From assembly GCA_964408825.1 (NCBI GenBank), contig CAYPAU010000014.1, forward strand, positions 1-23,541: a DNA stretch of 23,541 nucleotides, written 5' to 3'. The translations under genes were made by a program, and so were the position numbers. The first letter of the stretch is position 1, and every line of letters begins with the position of its first letter. This document shows, one piece after another, positions 1 to 7,304 of this stretch. The notes beneath the pieces were generated by a model, which was given only the letters and a program-made list of their open reading frames with translations, was not told the origin of the DNA and did no database searches. This DNA is from CAYPAU01 sp964408825. Its GTDB lineage: Bacteria; Patescibacteriota; Microgenomatia; Levybacterales; UBA12049.

Positions 1-381
1 GTTTTTTATTTGCTTTCCTTTTGTAAAACTCCAAATGTATTTGTCAAAACTTCCGAATTCTTTTTGCACCTCAAGGAATTTTTTCGCATTTATAATTGCT
101 GCATTTATCTTTGCCCGATTGCGAATAATTCCTGCATTATCTATCAATCTTTCGTAATCTTTTTTTCCGTATTTGGCTATTTTTCGGAAATCGAAATTAT
201 CAAATGCGCGTCTAAAATTTTCTCTTTTATGAAGAACCGTCCTCCATGAAAGGCCGGCCTGGAAAGCATCTAGAATCATGTATTCGAAAAGAAATCGGTC
301 ATCATGAACGGGCACTCCCCACTGCCTATCGTGGTACTCAATCATCAAAGAATCTTTCGATGTCCAATTGCACCTTGTCAC
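1..381 (-). CDS. tag: DNA-3-methyladenine glycosylase I, 5' part (gene runs off left edge)
   Basis: Base-excision repair enzyme that removes 3-methyladenine from alkylated DNA. The 127 visible codons read without a stop to base 1. They align with E. coli Tag from its first residues: the Zn-ligand Cys4 (start MTRCNW), YHD with Zn-ligand His17, WGVP at 21-24, QAGLSW at 41-46, and the DAGIIR-like segment NAGIIRNRAKI. The C-terminal His/Cys Zn ligands lie outside the window. The start is GTG at 381; it is supported by the Tag-like N terminus and by an extended -10 (TGTTATAAT) ending exactly six bases upstream. Glu38 of E. coli Tag, which helps recognise the base, is Asp here (LDAFQAGLSW). Family assignment is secure from motifs; activity with Asp38 is not known. 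Confidence 0.9.
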   Translation of the reverse strand, partial: MTRCNWTSKDSLMIEYHDRQWGVPVHDDRFLFEYMILDAFQAGLSWRTVLHKRENFRRAFDNFDFRKIAKYGKKDYERLIDNAGIIRNRAKINAAIINAKKFLEVQKEFGSFDKYIWSFTKGKQIKN

Positions 382-387
382 TCAAAA

Positions 388-396
388 ATTATAACA
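388..396 (-). promoter_or_regulatory. Extended -10 promoter of tag, leaderless
   Basis: On the minus strand TGTTATAAT is followed by six bases and then the GTG start at 381. Transcription would begin at the start codon itself, so no ribosome binding site would be present. No convincing -35 was seen, as expected for an extended -10 promoter. Confidence 0.6.
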
Positions 397-454
397 GGAA
401 CTGGTTAGAAACCCGGAAGGAAAAAACGGTTTGGAAGAACTCTTGTAAGAAAAG

Positions 455-1003
455 TTAGGAACCGGTAGGGACAGGAGTCATATCCACGTTTTGAAATTTA
501 ACTTCGGGGGAAGGAGAAAAATAACCATTGTCAAATTTCCAATTTATACAGCTGTAATTAATTATTTTATCGATATCCACCGATTCCTGATCGCCGGATG
601 CCGCCTTTAGCTTGCTTTCCTCAAACGAAATCATATAACCAGTCTTTTTACCATTAAACCAAATATAACTTTTTCCACTATTAATAATCACGTGGGCCAT
701 AATTTCATCTCCTCCTGTATCGGAATTTAAATCTGCTCTTAATTTTCCCTTCCCTATATAAGCGACTCCCTCAATATCTACATCTTCGCTTTTGTCAACA
801 AAAGTGCATTTCTGCGATTTTCCGCTTGTAATAAGATCTTTAAGAGAGGTTTTTGTTTTCGTTGCTTGTTCCTCCGTTGTCTTTTTGGTATCTTCCGGAG
901 CTTTCCTATTGCCTTTTAGAAAAATTGAGGCCCCTCCTAAGATTATTATAAAGATTACGAGTCCCCCAACCAGTAAAAGATTTTTATTTATCGTCGCAGT
1001 CAT
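455..1003 (-). CDS. Membrane-anchored hypothetical protein
   Basis: I do not recognise a family. The 182-residue product begins with a short Lys-containing tail and one hydrophobic helix (about residues 9-29), then a charged Lys/Thr/Glu linker (about 31-52) and a mixed alpha/beta domain presumably outside the cell. The domain has two cysteines, in QKCTF near residue 66 and in NYSCINW near residue 150, which could form a disulfide. It ends in a short Pro-containing tail. The topology is N-in, C-out with no signal-peptidase II lipobox. It lies between tag and another small membrane gene on the same strand. The function is unknown. Confidence 0.7.
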   Translation of the reverse strand: MTATINKNLLLVGGLVIFIIILGGASIFLKGNRKAPEDTKKTTEEQATKTKTSLKDLITSGKSQKCTFVDKSEDVDIEGVAYIGKGKLRADLNSDTGGDEIMAHVIINSGKSYIWFNGKKTGYMISFEESKLKAASGDQESVDIDKIINYSCINWKFDNGYFSPSPEVKFQNVDMTPVPTGS

Positions 1004-1033
1004 AGTTCCACAACAATCTTTGTCTAATAAAAA

Positions 1034-1228
1034 CTAAAAAACAAGAAGAATGCCGAAAGCAAAAACAATAACCCCAATCCATCTAATTGCATCTACTGTT
1101 TTTTTACTTACCGTAAGTTTTGCTCCAAACATTTTTACAATATTTATCTTAAAATCCAAGACACTTTTTGGAGATATTATCGTCCATGCTCCCAATATTA
1201 AAAGAAGAAGTCCAAATAAAAGACTCAT
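1034..1228 (-). CDS. Small two-helix membrane protein
   Basis: The 64-residue product is predicted to have two transmembrane helices (about residues 2-20 and 46-64) joined by a short basic cytoplasmic or external loop rich in Lys. It reads like a conserved short integral membrane protein, but I cannot assign a family or function. A TAGTAT hexamer six bases before the ATG fits the leaderless pattern of this window, though weakly. It is 30 bases upstream of the anchored hypothetical gene and probably expressed with it. Confidence 0.6.
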   Translation of the reverse strand: MSLLFGLLLLILGAWTIISPKSVLDFKINIVKMFGAKLTVSKKTVDAIRWIGVIVFAFGILLVF

Positions 1229-1274
1229 ATATTTATACTATTATTAATTAAATCCGCGCGTCAACCATCAAAAG

Positions 1275-1631
1275 CTATTTATTTTTTAGATCTTCCTCCG
1301 AGAGGCCGAAGTGATGGCCGACTTCATGAATTACCGTTGCTCGCACCTGCGCTTTTACATCCTCTTGCGTCCTGGAAACTCTTAAAATGGGGATTTTAAA
1401 AATCGTAATTTTATCAGGAAGAACTCCCGAATATGCTCCTCTTTTTGTTTGCGGAATTCCTTGGTATAGGCCGAAGAGCAGCGCCCATGGCGGGAGTCTA
1501 AGGCTTTTTAAAAGTTCTTGACCGGGAATATCTTCAATAACTATTGAGGTATTGCTTATCTTTTTGGCAAATTCTTTCGGTAAACTATCGAGCGCTTCTT
1601 CAACAAGTTGCCGGAATCTCTCCTCATCCAT
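1275..1631 (-). CDS. Zincin-type metallopeptidase (Zincin_1/DUF1025-like)
   Basis: Small putative zinc metallopeptidase of 118 residues. The C terminus carries HEVGHHFGLSE, an HExxHxxGxxE arrangement: His102 and His106 as zinc ligands, Glu103 as catalytic base and a downstream Glu112. The preceding region is short (LPKEFAKKISNTSIVIED, then a strand-rich stretch with IPILR), which matches the compact 'metallopeptidase family' proteins of this type in many bacteria rather than secreted proteases. There is no signal peptide or membrane helix, so it is probably cytoplasmic. I chose the ATG at 1631 over an in-frame TTG at 1637, because a TGCTACAAT extended -10 ends exactly six bases before that ATG. 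The substrate is unknown. Confidence 0.85.
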   Translation of the reverse strand: MDEERFRQLVEEALDSLPKEFAKKISNTSIVIEDIPGQELLKSLRLPPWALLFGLYQGIPQTKRGAYSGVLPDKITIFKIPILRVSRTQEDVKAQVRATVIHEVGHHFGLSEEDLKNK

Positions 1632-1637
1632 AGACAA

Positions 1638-1646
1638 ATTGTAGCA
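1638..1646 (-). promoter_or_regulatory. Extended -10 promoter of the metallopeptidase gene, leaderless
   Basis: TGCTACAAT on the minus strand, then six bases, then ATG at 1631. It decides the start: the TTG at 1637 would lie upstream of the predicted first transcribed base. Confidence 0.5.
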
Positions 1647-1657
1647 AAATCAAAAGA

Positions 1658-2104
1658 TTATGTATTCTGCGGGGAATTTTGAGAGTCCAATGGTCCTGAA
1701 GGCCGAGTGGAAAATGGACTAGCTTGTTGTCCTTTCTTGAGGGTATCAAAAGTTTCCGCTGTCCCAAAAGACAGGACTTTTCTAAACCAATTTATTGTCC
1801 TGCTTATAAAACCTTTTGTTTCAGCTTTTGGAGGAGTTGCCGGTGAAACTATGGGAATGTACTCTGCTCCGGCGACATGAGATTCTTGCTCGGGAGCTTC
1901 TTCATGAACAGTTTTTGGAGCTATTTTGTTTTGCTCAATGGAAGATCCCGGAGTCGGTGGCGAAGATGAAACGTTAACTGTCTCAGAAGGGACTCCGGCT
2001 TGTACTTCATCCTCTTGGGGAACCGGAGAAGCTCCTGGAGAATTTTTTTCTATAGGAGCAGAAACTCCCATAGATTGTTCGGGGCTATTCCCTATCTCTA
2101 TCAT
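1658..2104 (-). CDS. Pro/Glu/Ser-rich hypothetical protein
   Basis: The 148-residue product is mostly low complexity. Residues 1 to about 95 are rich in Pro, Ser, Glu and Val (segments such as APIEKNSPGASPVPQEDE) and are probably disordered. A short region near residues 98-128 (ISRTINWFRKVLSFG and following) could form an amphipathic helix. A second polar disordered tail follows. No membrane helix, signal peptide or catalytic motif is visible. It may be an adaptor or surface-associated linker protein, but I cannot assign a function. It is real rather than spurious in that the frame is fully open, it starts at ATG and it does not overlap a better candidate. Confidence 0.5.
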   Translation of the reverse strand: MIEIGNSPEQSMGVSAPIEKNSPGASPVPQEDEVQAGVPSETVNVSSSPPTPGSSIEQNKIAPKTVHEEAPEQESHVAGAEYIPIVSPATPPKAETKGFISRTINWFRKVLSFGTAETFDTLKKGQQASPFSTRPSGPLDSQNSPQNT

Positions 2105-2210
2105 CTACTTTAGATTACTATTAAAACTCGCCCCTTGTCAATACCAGATACTAAATTAATCTTTCTAATCTTCTTAATTTATGCAGTCTTTTCGCCTAGG
2201 AATGGATTTT

Positions 2211-2459
2211 CTATTCAATGGTTTGTATTTCTACAACATCTTCCAAGGGAATAGCAACATTTTCATGAGCTTTTCTTATATCCAAAGCACTATTTGCTTC
2301 TGTTATACAATAAGCAAACCCTTTTTCCATACTTAAATGGGCATGGAGTGGTCTTAAGCCCATTTTGACTGCAGACTCTTTGTAACCTTCGTATCCTTTT
2401 CTTACCTCATCTTCGGTCATTCCGGGATTTAATCTATGAACTCCCAAAAACTGCGCCAT
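2211..2459 (-). CDS. DUF4242-like small protein
   Basis: The 82-residue protein resembles the DUF4242 family of ferredoxin-fold (dimeric alpha/beta) proteins, which includes the nickel-binding SCO4226 of Streptomyces. The recognisable pattern is a first strand with FLGVHRLNPGMTEDEV, a helix ending in AVKMGLRPLHAHLS, a strand FAYCITEA, and the final EDVVEIQTIE strand. The role of the family is poorly known. Unlike many neighbours it has a near-perfect Shine-Dalgarno (GGGAGGTGAT, eight bases before ATG), so it is translated by a conventional leader. Assignment rests on pattern recognition only. Confidence 0.6.
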   Translation of the reverse strand: MAQFLGVHRLNPGMTEDEVRKGYEGYKESAVKMGLRPLHAHLSMEKGFAYCITEANSALDIRKAHENVAIPLEDVVEIQTIE

Positions 2460-2467
2460 TTTCTATC

Positions 2468-2477
2468 ACCTCCCTTC
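2468..2477 (-). promoter_or_regulatory. Strong Shine-Dalgarno of the DUF4242-like gene
   Basis: GGGAGGTGAT on the minus strand, eight bases before the ATG at 2459. It is the best anti-SD match in the window and contrasts with the apparently leaderless genes nearby. Confidence 0.7.
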
Positions 2478-2535
2478 TTTCTTTTGAAAAGAATATCATT
2501 TTCAAAAATTGGAGTCAAACGGTTTGATGTCGAGG

Positions 2536-3058
2536 TTATTTTACATCGAGGAGTTGGATGTCAAAGATGAGTGTGGCGTTGGGAGGAATTACACCGTTAC
2601 CTGCGCCTTGCTCACCATATCCAAGGCTTGGGGGAATGTGAAGTCTTCTTATTCCTCCAACTTTCATTCCTATTAATCCCTCTTCCCAACCCTTTATCAC
2701 CTGTCCCGCGCCTACTTGAAAAACCAGAGGTTGATTTCTTGGAACTGAGCTGTCAAATACTTGCCTATTGGTAAAGGCGCCGACATAGTGGACCATTACA
2801 GAACTTCCGCTTGCTGCTGCTGAGCCGGTTCCTACTTTTAAGCTCCGTAACAGGAGCGAAGGTAGGTGCTGGTGCAGAAGTTGGAGTTGCGGTTTGGTTT
2901 TGATTTTGATTCACGGGATTAAAAATATTGTCGGGGAGTGTGAGAGACGGTCCGGATTTTTTTGTCGACGTTAGAGCAAGAAGAATTCCCATTCCTAATA
3001 ATATAAGTACAATAAACACAATCGCCCAAAGATTATTTTTCTTTTCCAGCAAATCCAT
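2536..3058 (-). pseudogene. Membrane-anchored FKBP-type peptidyl-prolyl isomerase, interrupted by a +1 frameshift
   Basis: Peptidyl-prolyl cis-trans isomerase that would act at the outer face of the membrane. The first frame (3058 to 2837) gives a membrane helix (residues 8-30) and a Pro/Thr/Gln linker ending APVTELK. The frame then needs one base skipped in the AAAA run (plus-strand 2836-2839) to continue as VGTGSAAASG and the FKBP core. The core carries VMVHYVGAF, QVFDSS, IKGWEEGL, a GYGEQG loop and the last strand IFDIQLLDVK. The join gives about 173 residues with a complete FKBP domain. As written, the first frame stops after 97 residues. The ATG at 2796 alone would lack the first FKBP strand. 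It may be a sequencing or assembly indel, a recent mutation or a recoding site; the bases alone cannot decide. Confidence 0.85.
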
Positions 3059-3066
3059 TTGCGCAA

Positions 3067-3072
3067 ATTATA
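3067..3072 (-). promoter_or_regulatory. -10 box of the FKBP gene, near-leaderless
   Basis: TATAAT on the minus strand, eight bases before the ATG at 3058. It lies back to back with the alaS promoter in the 62-base divergent gap. Confidence 0.5.
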
Positions 3073-3105
3073 TTCTTTTTAAAAGAAAAAGTGAAGATGT
3101 TTAAA

Positions 3106-3114
3106 TGATATAAT
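3106..3114 (+). promoter_or_regulatory. Extended -10 promoter of the alaS operon, leaderless
   Basis: TGATATAAT ends six bases before the ATG at 3121, so the predicted first transcribed base is the A of the start codon. There is no Shine-Dalgarno and no clear -35. It should drive the whole six-gene operon. Confidence 0.65.
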
Positions 3115-3120
3115 CATAGT

Positions 3121-4989
3121 ATGCTAAACGCCGCACAAATAATAGATAAGTATATTTCTTTTTTTGAAGATAAAGGACATAAAAGAATTTTAAACTCTCC
3201 TCTTGTCCCTCAAAATGATCCGACGACTCTTTTTATATCCTCCGGCATGCAGCCTCTTGTTCCGTATTTGCTTGGCGAACAACATCCACAGGGAAAAAGA
3301 TTGGTAAATGTACAAAATTGTTTTAGAGCTTCCGACATAGACGAGGTCGGAGACTCAAGTCACACAACCTTCTTCAGAATGCTTGGCATCTGGTCTTTGG
3401 GAGAGTATTTCAAAAGGCAACAGCTGTCTTGGTATTGGGAGTTTTTGACAAGAGTAATAGGACTTCCGAAAGAAAAACTTTACATAACTATATTTGAAGG
3501 ATTTGAGAATATCTCTCGAGATACTGAATCCGAAAAAATATGGACCGAGATTTTAAAAAATGAAGGGCTTTCCCCAAAAGAGAGAATCTCAAGTTATGGC
3601 GTCGACAAAAACTGGTGGTCAAGAACAGGTACTCCGCAGGACATGCCATCGGGCGAACCGGGAGGACCGGACACCGAGGTATTTTATGATTTTGGAATTC
3701 CGCATAATAAGAATTTTGGGGAAACTTGCCATCCTAATTGCCAATGCGGAAGATTTCTTGAGATCGGAAATTCCGTCTTTATGGAATACATTAAAAGGAA
3801 AGACGGAACCTTTGGGAAACTTCCTCATCAAAATGTTGATTTTGGGGGCGGACTTGAAAGGCTTCTTGCGGCTTTGGAAAATCAAGCCGATATTTTCGAG
3901 ACTTCGCTTATTTACCCTATCATAAAGACTCTGGAGACGGTGGTGGGGAAAAATTATAAAGACCACGAAAGAGAAATGAGAATTATAACAGATCACCTTA
4001 TCGCCTCGGTATTTATAGCAAATGGCAAAGTTACCCCATCAAACAAAGAACAGGGCTACATTCTAAGAAGACTCATAAGACGCTCCTTTGACAATATTAA
4101 TCTATTAAAAGGGGTTAATAATATTGCGGATAATACAAAAGCCGCAGTCGAATCAATAGTTGGAGAGTACCAGAAAACCGATCCCGAACTTTCGGAAAAT
4201 TACGAAAGAATATTAAACGAAATACTTGAGGAGGTCAATAATTACCGAGCAACGATTGCTCAAGCGGTAAGTTTTATTCAGAAAAAATATCCAAAGACAG
4301 GAGATGAGCTAAAAGGAGTTGCAAAAATATCCCCGGATGATGCTTTTGTTCTTTACTCAACACATGGTCTTTCCCCAAGTAGAATAAAAAGCCTTGGATA
4401 CGCATTTGATGACAAGGAGTTTGCTCGGAAGATGAAAGAGCATCAAAATCTCTCAAGAAAAGGAGCGGGCAAGAAATTTGCGGGTGGACTTTCGGACACT
4501 GCGGAGAAAACGATAATGGGGCATACGGCAACTCACCTTCTCCATCAGGCCTTAAGGGATGTCTTAGGAAATACGGTTCATCAAACAGGTTCAAATATCA
4601 CGAGCGAGAGAGTAAGGTTTGACTTTGCCTATGATAAAAAACTCACGGATTCGGAAATTGAAAAAGTTGAAAAAACTGTTAATGAAAAAATTAAGGAAAA
4701 CCTATCTGTTCATTTTGAAATAATGCCACTTGCAAAAGCCAAAAAGCTAGGGGCAATCGGTCTTTTTGATAAGAAATATGAAGATAAAGTAAAAGTATAT
4801 TTTATTGGAGGCCCTTCGACTCACTTCGTTCGCTCAGGGCGATTGAGTGCGGGTAAACCGTACTCAATCGAATTCTGCGGGGGGCCTCACGTGGATTTTA
4901 CAGGGAAGCTTAAAAGGTTTAAGATATTACGAGAGGAGAGTATCGGAGAAGGAAACAGAAGAATTTATTCAAAAGTCCACGATCTATGA
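3121..4989 (+). CDS. alaS: Alanine--tRNA ligase, short form without C-Ala domain
   Basis: Charges tRNA-Ala with alanine and edits mischarged Ser/Gly. The order is: class II catalytic core (motif 2 with Arg69 in QNCFRA; motif 3 GGGLER at 242-247), tRNA-recognition helices (about 260-450), then an editing domain with zinc ligands HTATH (His468, His472) and CGGPH (Cys586, His590). At 622 residues it stops just after the editing domain; E. coli AlaRS is about 875 and has a C-terminal dimerisation domain. A Cys cluster CHPNCQC (203-209) may hold another metal. Residues of about 564-580 are an insertion encoded by a palindromic element, placed just before the editing-domain Cys/His pair. It heads an operon and overlaps the next gene by four bases. 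Confidence 0.97.
   Translation: MLNAAQIIDKYISFFEDKGHKRILNSPLVPQNDPTTLFISSGMQPLVPYLLGEQHPQGKRLVNVQNCFRASDIDEVGDSSHTTFFRMLGIWSLGEYFKRQQLSWYWEFLTRVIGLPKEKLYITIFEGFENISRDTESEKIWTEILKNEGLSPKERISSYGVDKNWWSRTGTPQDMPSGEPGGPDTEVFYDFGIPHNKNFGETCHPNCQCGRFLEIGNSVFMEYIKRKDGTFGKLPHQNVDFGGGLERLLAALENQADIFETSLIYPIIKTLETVVGKNYKDHEREMRIITDHLIASVFIANGKVTPSNKEQGYILRRLIRRSFDNINLLKGVNNIADNTKAAVESIVGEYQKTDPELSENYERILNEILEEVNNYRATIAQAVSFIQKKYPKTGDELKGVAKISPDDAFVLYSTHGLSPSRIKSLGYAFDDKEFARKMKEHQNLSRKGAGKKFAGGLSDTAEKTIMGHTATHLLHQALRDVLGNTVHQTGSNITSERVRFDFAYDKKLTDSEIEKVEKTVNEKIKENLSVHFEIMPLAKAKKLGAIGLFDKKYEDKVKVYFIGGPSTHFVRSGRLSAGKPYSIEFCGGPHVDFTGKLKRFKILREESIGEGNRRIYSKVHDL
4812..4870 (+). repeat. Palindromic element inside alaS
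   Basis: Two structures lie side by side. Bases 4812-4839 begin CCCTTCGACTC and end GCTCAGGG, a REP-like unit of a type seen scattered in many bacterial genomes. Bases 4840-4870 form a hairpin: CGATTGAGT, then CGG, loop GTAAA, CCG, and ACTCAATCG, with one G.T step between the two stem parts. Together they encode about 17 residues (THFVRSGRLSAG and flanks) that ordinary AlaRS sequences lack. The frame is kept. Confidence 0.65.
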
Positions 4990-7304
4990 AAATAGGTTTT
5001 CCGTTTCAGAAAACTCCAAAAAAAGAATATTTCTTGGCATTGGTACTTCGCAATGAAAAAATAAATGCAGTTTTTTTTGAAGAGTCCCAAGGTGCGGTTC
5101 GCGTGCTTGGCAGCCACACCGAAAAATTTGAAAATTCGATAGAAGAGGCCTCAGTTGACGAACTTTTGGATACGGCAGACAAGGCCATATCCGCCGCCGA
5201 ACAATATCTGCCAAAAACTACAGAGACTGTCAAGACTGTCTTTGGAGTAAAAGGAAGCTGGGTCGAAGAAGCAAAAATTAAAAAAGATTATCTTTTAAAG
5301 CTTAAGAAGATAAGCGGTGAGCTTGGACTTATCCCGATAGGATTTATTGTGATATTTGAAGCAATAGCTTTTCTTCTAGAAAAGGAGGAAGGAGCGCCAG
5401 TATCTATTATACTGGTTGAGACAGGAGAAAAATTTGTTTCGGCAGCGCTCATCAAGGCAGGTAAAATAAAAGAGTTTAAGACGGGAGAGATAGCAGACTC
5501 TCCCGCCTCAACACTTGATAATATATTAAAACATTTCACGTCTTCTGAGGTTTTTCCTCAAAAAATAGTCGTGTTTAATGAGAACGAAGATGAAAGTCAG
5601 GAATTTATAAACTTTAAGTGGAGCAAGGGTCTTCCTTTCCTTCATATTCCTCAGGTTACTACTCTTCCCTCTGACTTTGATGCAAGGGCGGTCCTTCATG
5701 GAGCAGCCAATCAACTGGGTTTTGAAGTGCTCAACGAGCCCCCACAAGATGAAGAAATGATTGGAACTATCGAACCAAAAGAGAAAGACGACAGGGATGA
5801 AATTCCGTATGGCAAAGTTAAAATTGTTCCCCAGGAAGGATCCTTGGAATATTTCGGTTTTATTAATGACCGAGATATCGGAAAAGTGCCTTTACCCTCA
5901 CAAAAGATAGAAACCAAACAAATACCAGATGGGGAAATTTCCGATGAGGAAACTCCCCGGGAGATTGAGGACCTGCCTGCTCGCCTCGCAGCGAAGCGGG
6001 CCGGCGAGGCAGGAATTCCTGAGGAAGTAAAAGAGAAGGAGGCAGGCAAAAAAGCTTTGCCATTAAACGCACTTGCCATTCTTATGGGCGGAAAAAAAGT
6101 ATTATCAACTCTTTTAAAGTCAGGGGGCGGGTTCCCTATCAAAAACTTTCCTATCTTCTCTTTCTCGGGAAGAGGAAAAATAGTATTTATTCCGCTTTTC
6201 CTTCTTATTTTTTTGCTTGTTGCGCTCTTTTTTTATTTTTTTTCAAACAAAGCAACTGTAGTTCTTGAGATAAATGCAAAAACTTCGGAAAAATTACAGG
6301 ATATAATATTTGCATCCGATACGACTTCTGATCCGGGATCAGGTATTTTAGCATCGCAATTTCTATCTGTTACTAAAGAAGGGTCGGCCTCAACCAAAAC
6401 GACCGGAAAAAAAGAAGTCGGCACATTTGCTAAGGGAACCGTTACTATTTTTAACAATAGTTCCTCTTCTCAAGCTCTATCTTCAAACACCACTATAACC
6501 TCATCAAACGACCTTGAATTTACGCTTGATAAAAATATTACCGTAGCCTCGGCATCCGGTGATATCTTTTCAGGAACCACCCCCGGCAAGGGTGAAGTTT
6601 CGGTTACTGCCAAAAAAATAGGACAGGAATATAATTTACCTTCAAACACCAAGTTTACAATTGGGGGAAGTTCTTCTGTTGCGGCAAAAAATGATGATGC
6701 TTTCTCAGGGGGAACCAAAAAAGAAGTTACCGTAGTATCGGAGGGCGATATTAAAAAATTGCGCGAAGAACTTCCTAAAACCCTTGAGGAAAAAGCAAAA
6801 GAAGAACTGTCAAAAAAAATTTCGGGTGATGATGTCCTCTTACCCGTCTTGATAAACGAGGGGCTGATTAAGGAAAAATTTAGCAAAGACATAGACGATG
6901 AGGCCGGTGAACTTTCTCTTTCTGGTACAGTCTCTTATAAGGGTGTCTCTTATAAAAGGGAGGATGCTTTAGATTTTGCAAAAGAAGTTCTAAAAAATGA
7001 AATCTCGGATAATGAGACAGTTGATTCTGACAGTCTTAAAGTAAACGTTGAGGGAATAAAACAAGAGGATGATAATGTCTCAGCAAGAGTATCAATCGAG
7101 GGTTTCATAATTCCCAAGATTGATAATAATTTAATTGTCAAACAAATATCAGGCAAGTCTTTTAACAGAGCTTCCGAAATCCTTATGAAACATCCTCAGG
7201 TATCGGGCGTTGAAATAAAACTTTCCTTCAGTCTCCCACTTTTGCCTAAAATAGTTCCCTTCTCAAAAGAGAGTATAAATATATCTACAAAAGTGAATGA
7301 GTAA
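4986..7304 (+). CDS. PilM-like / baseplate J-like transmembrane protein
   Basis: A large (772-residue) membrane protein whose exact role is unknown. Residues 1 to about 255 look like an actin-fold PilM/FtsA-type domain, by overall pattern (segments such as YFLALVLRNEKINAVFF and VSIILVETGEKFVSAALIK). A charged, probably disordered linker follows (about 255-395). There is one transmembrane helix at about 400-422. The outside part (about 425-772) begins with a baseplate J/gp47-like domain: GTVTIFNN, TTITSSNDLEFTL, PGKGEVSVTAKKIGQEYNLP. Such proteins are commonly annotated as baseplate J-like in Patescibacteria. Residues 329-343 are encoded by the 42-bp palindromic element. It overlaps alaS by four bases (ATGA) and the sortase by eight. 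It may be a cell-surface scaffold linked to a cytoplasmic actin-like module. Confidence 0.75.
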   Translation: MKIGFPFQKTPKKEYFLALVLRNEKINAVFFEESQGAVRVLGSHTEKFENSIEEASVDELLDTADKAISAAEQYLPKTTETVKTVFGVKGSWVEEAKIKKDYLLKLKKISGELGLIPIGFIVIFEAIAFLLEKEEGAPVSIILVETGEKFVSAALIKAGKIKEFKTGEIADSPASTLDNILKHFTSSEVFPQKIVVFNENEDESQEFINFKWSKGLPFLHIPQVTTLPSDFDARAVLHGAANQLGFEVLNEPPQDEEMIGTIEPKEKDDRDEIPYGKVKIVPQEGSLEYFGFINDRDIGKVPLPSQKIETKQIPDGEISDEETPREIEDLPARLAAKRAGEAGIPEEVKEKEAGKKALPLNALAILMGGKKVLSTLLKSGGGFPIKNFPIFSFSGRGKIVFIPLFLLIFLLVALFFYFFSNKATVVLEINAKTSEKLQDIIFASDTTSDPGSGILASQFLSVTKEGSASTKTTGKKEVGTFAKGTVTIFNNSSSSQALSSNTTITSSNDLEFTLDKNITVASASGDIFSGTTPGKGEVSVTAKKIGQEYNLPSNTKFTIGGSSSVAAKNDDAFSGGTKKEVTVVSEGDIKKLREELPKTLEEKAKEELSKKISGDDVLLPVLINEGLIKEKFSKDIDDEAGELSLSGTVSYKGVSYKREDALDFAKEVLKNEISDNETVDSDSLKVNVEGIKQEDDNVSARVSIEGFIIPKIDNNLIVKQISGKSFNRASEILMKHPQVSGVEIKLSFSLPLLPKIVPFSKESINISTKVNE
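5972..6013 (+). repeat. 42-bp GC-rich palindromic element, copy A
   Basis: The ends form a stem (CCTGCC...TCGCC against GGCGAGGCAGG, with a 3-base bulge), and the centre is CGCAGCGAAGCG. It is 40/42 identical to the copy at 22952-22993 and far more GC-rich than its surroundings. It is read in frame in the PilM/baseplate-like gene as PARLAAKRAGEAG, within the disordered linker. The opposite strand is also open here (ARFAARRAGR). Confidence 0.85.

Noticed and set aside
2536..2796. FKBP as a stand-alone gene from the ATG at 2796
   Set aside because: It would lack the first FKBP strand and the anchor, both present in the neighbouring frame; a frameshifted single gene explains more.
5711..6142. 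143-codon minus-strand ORF opposite the baseplate-like gene
   Set aside because: Antisense shadow rich in Ser; the plus strand has recognisable domains and a coupled start.
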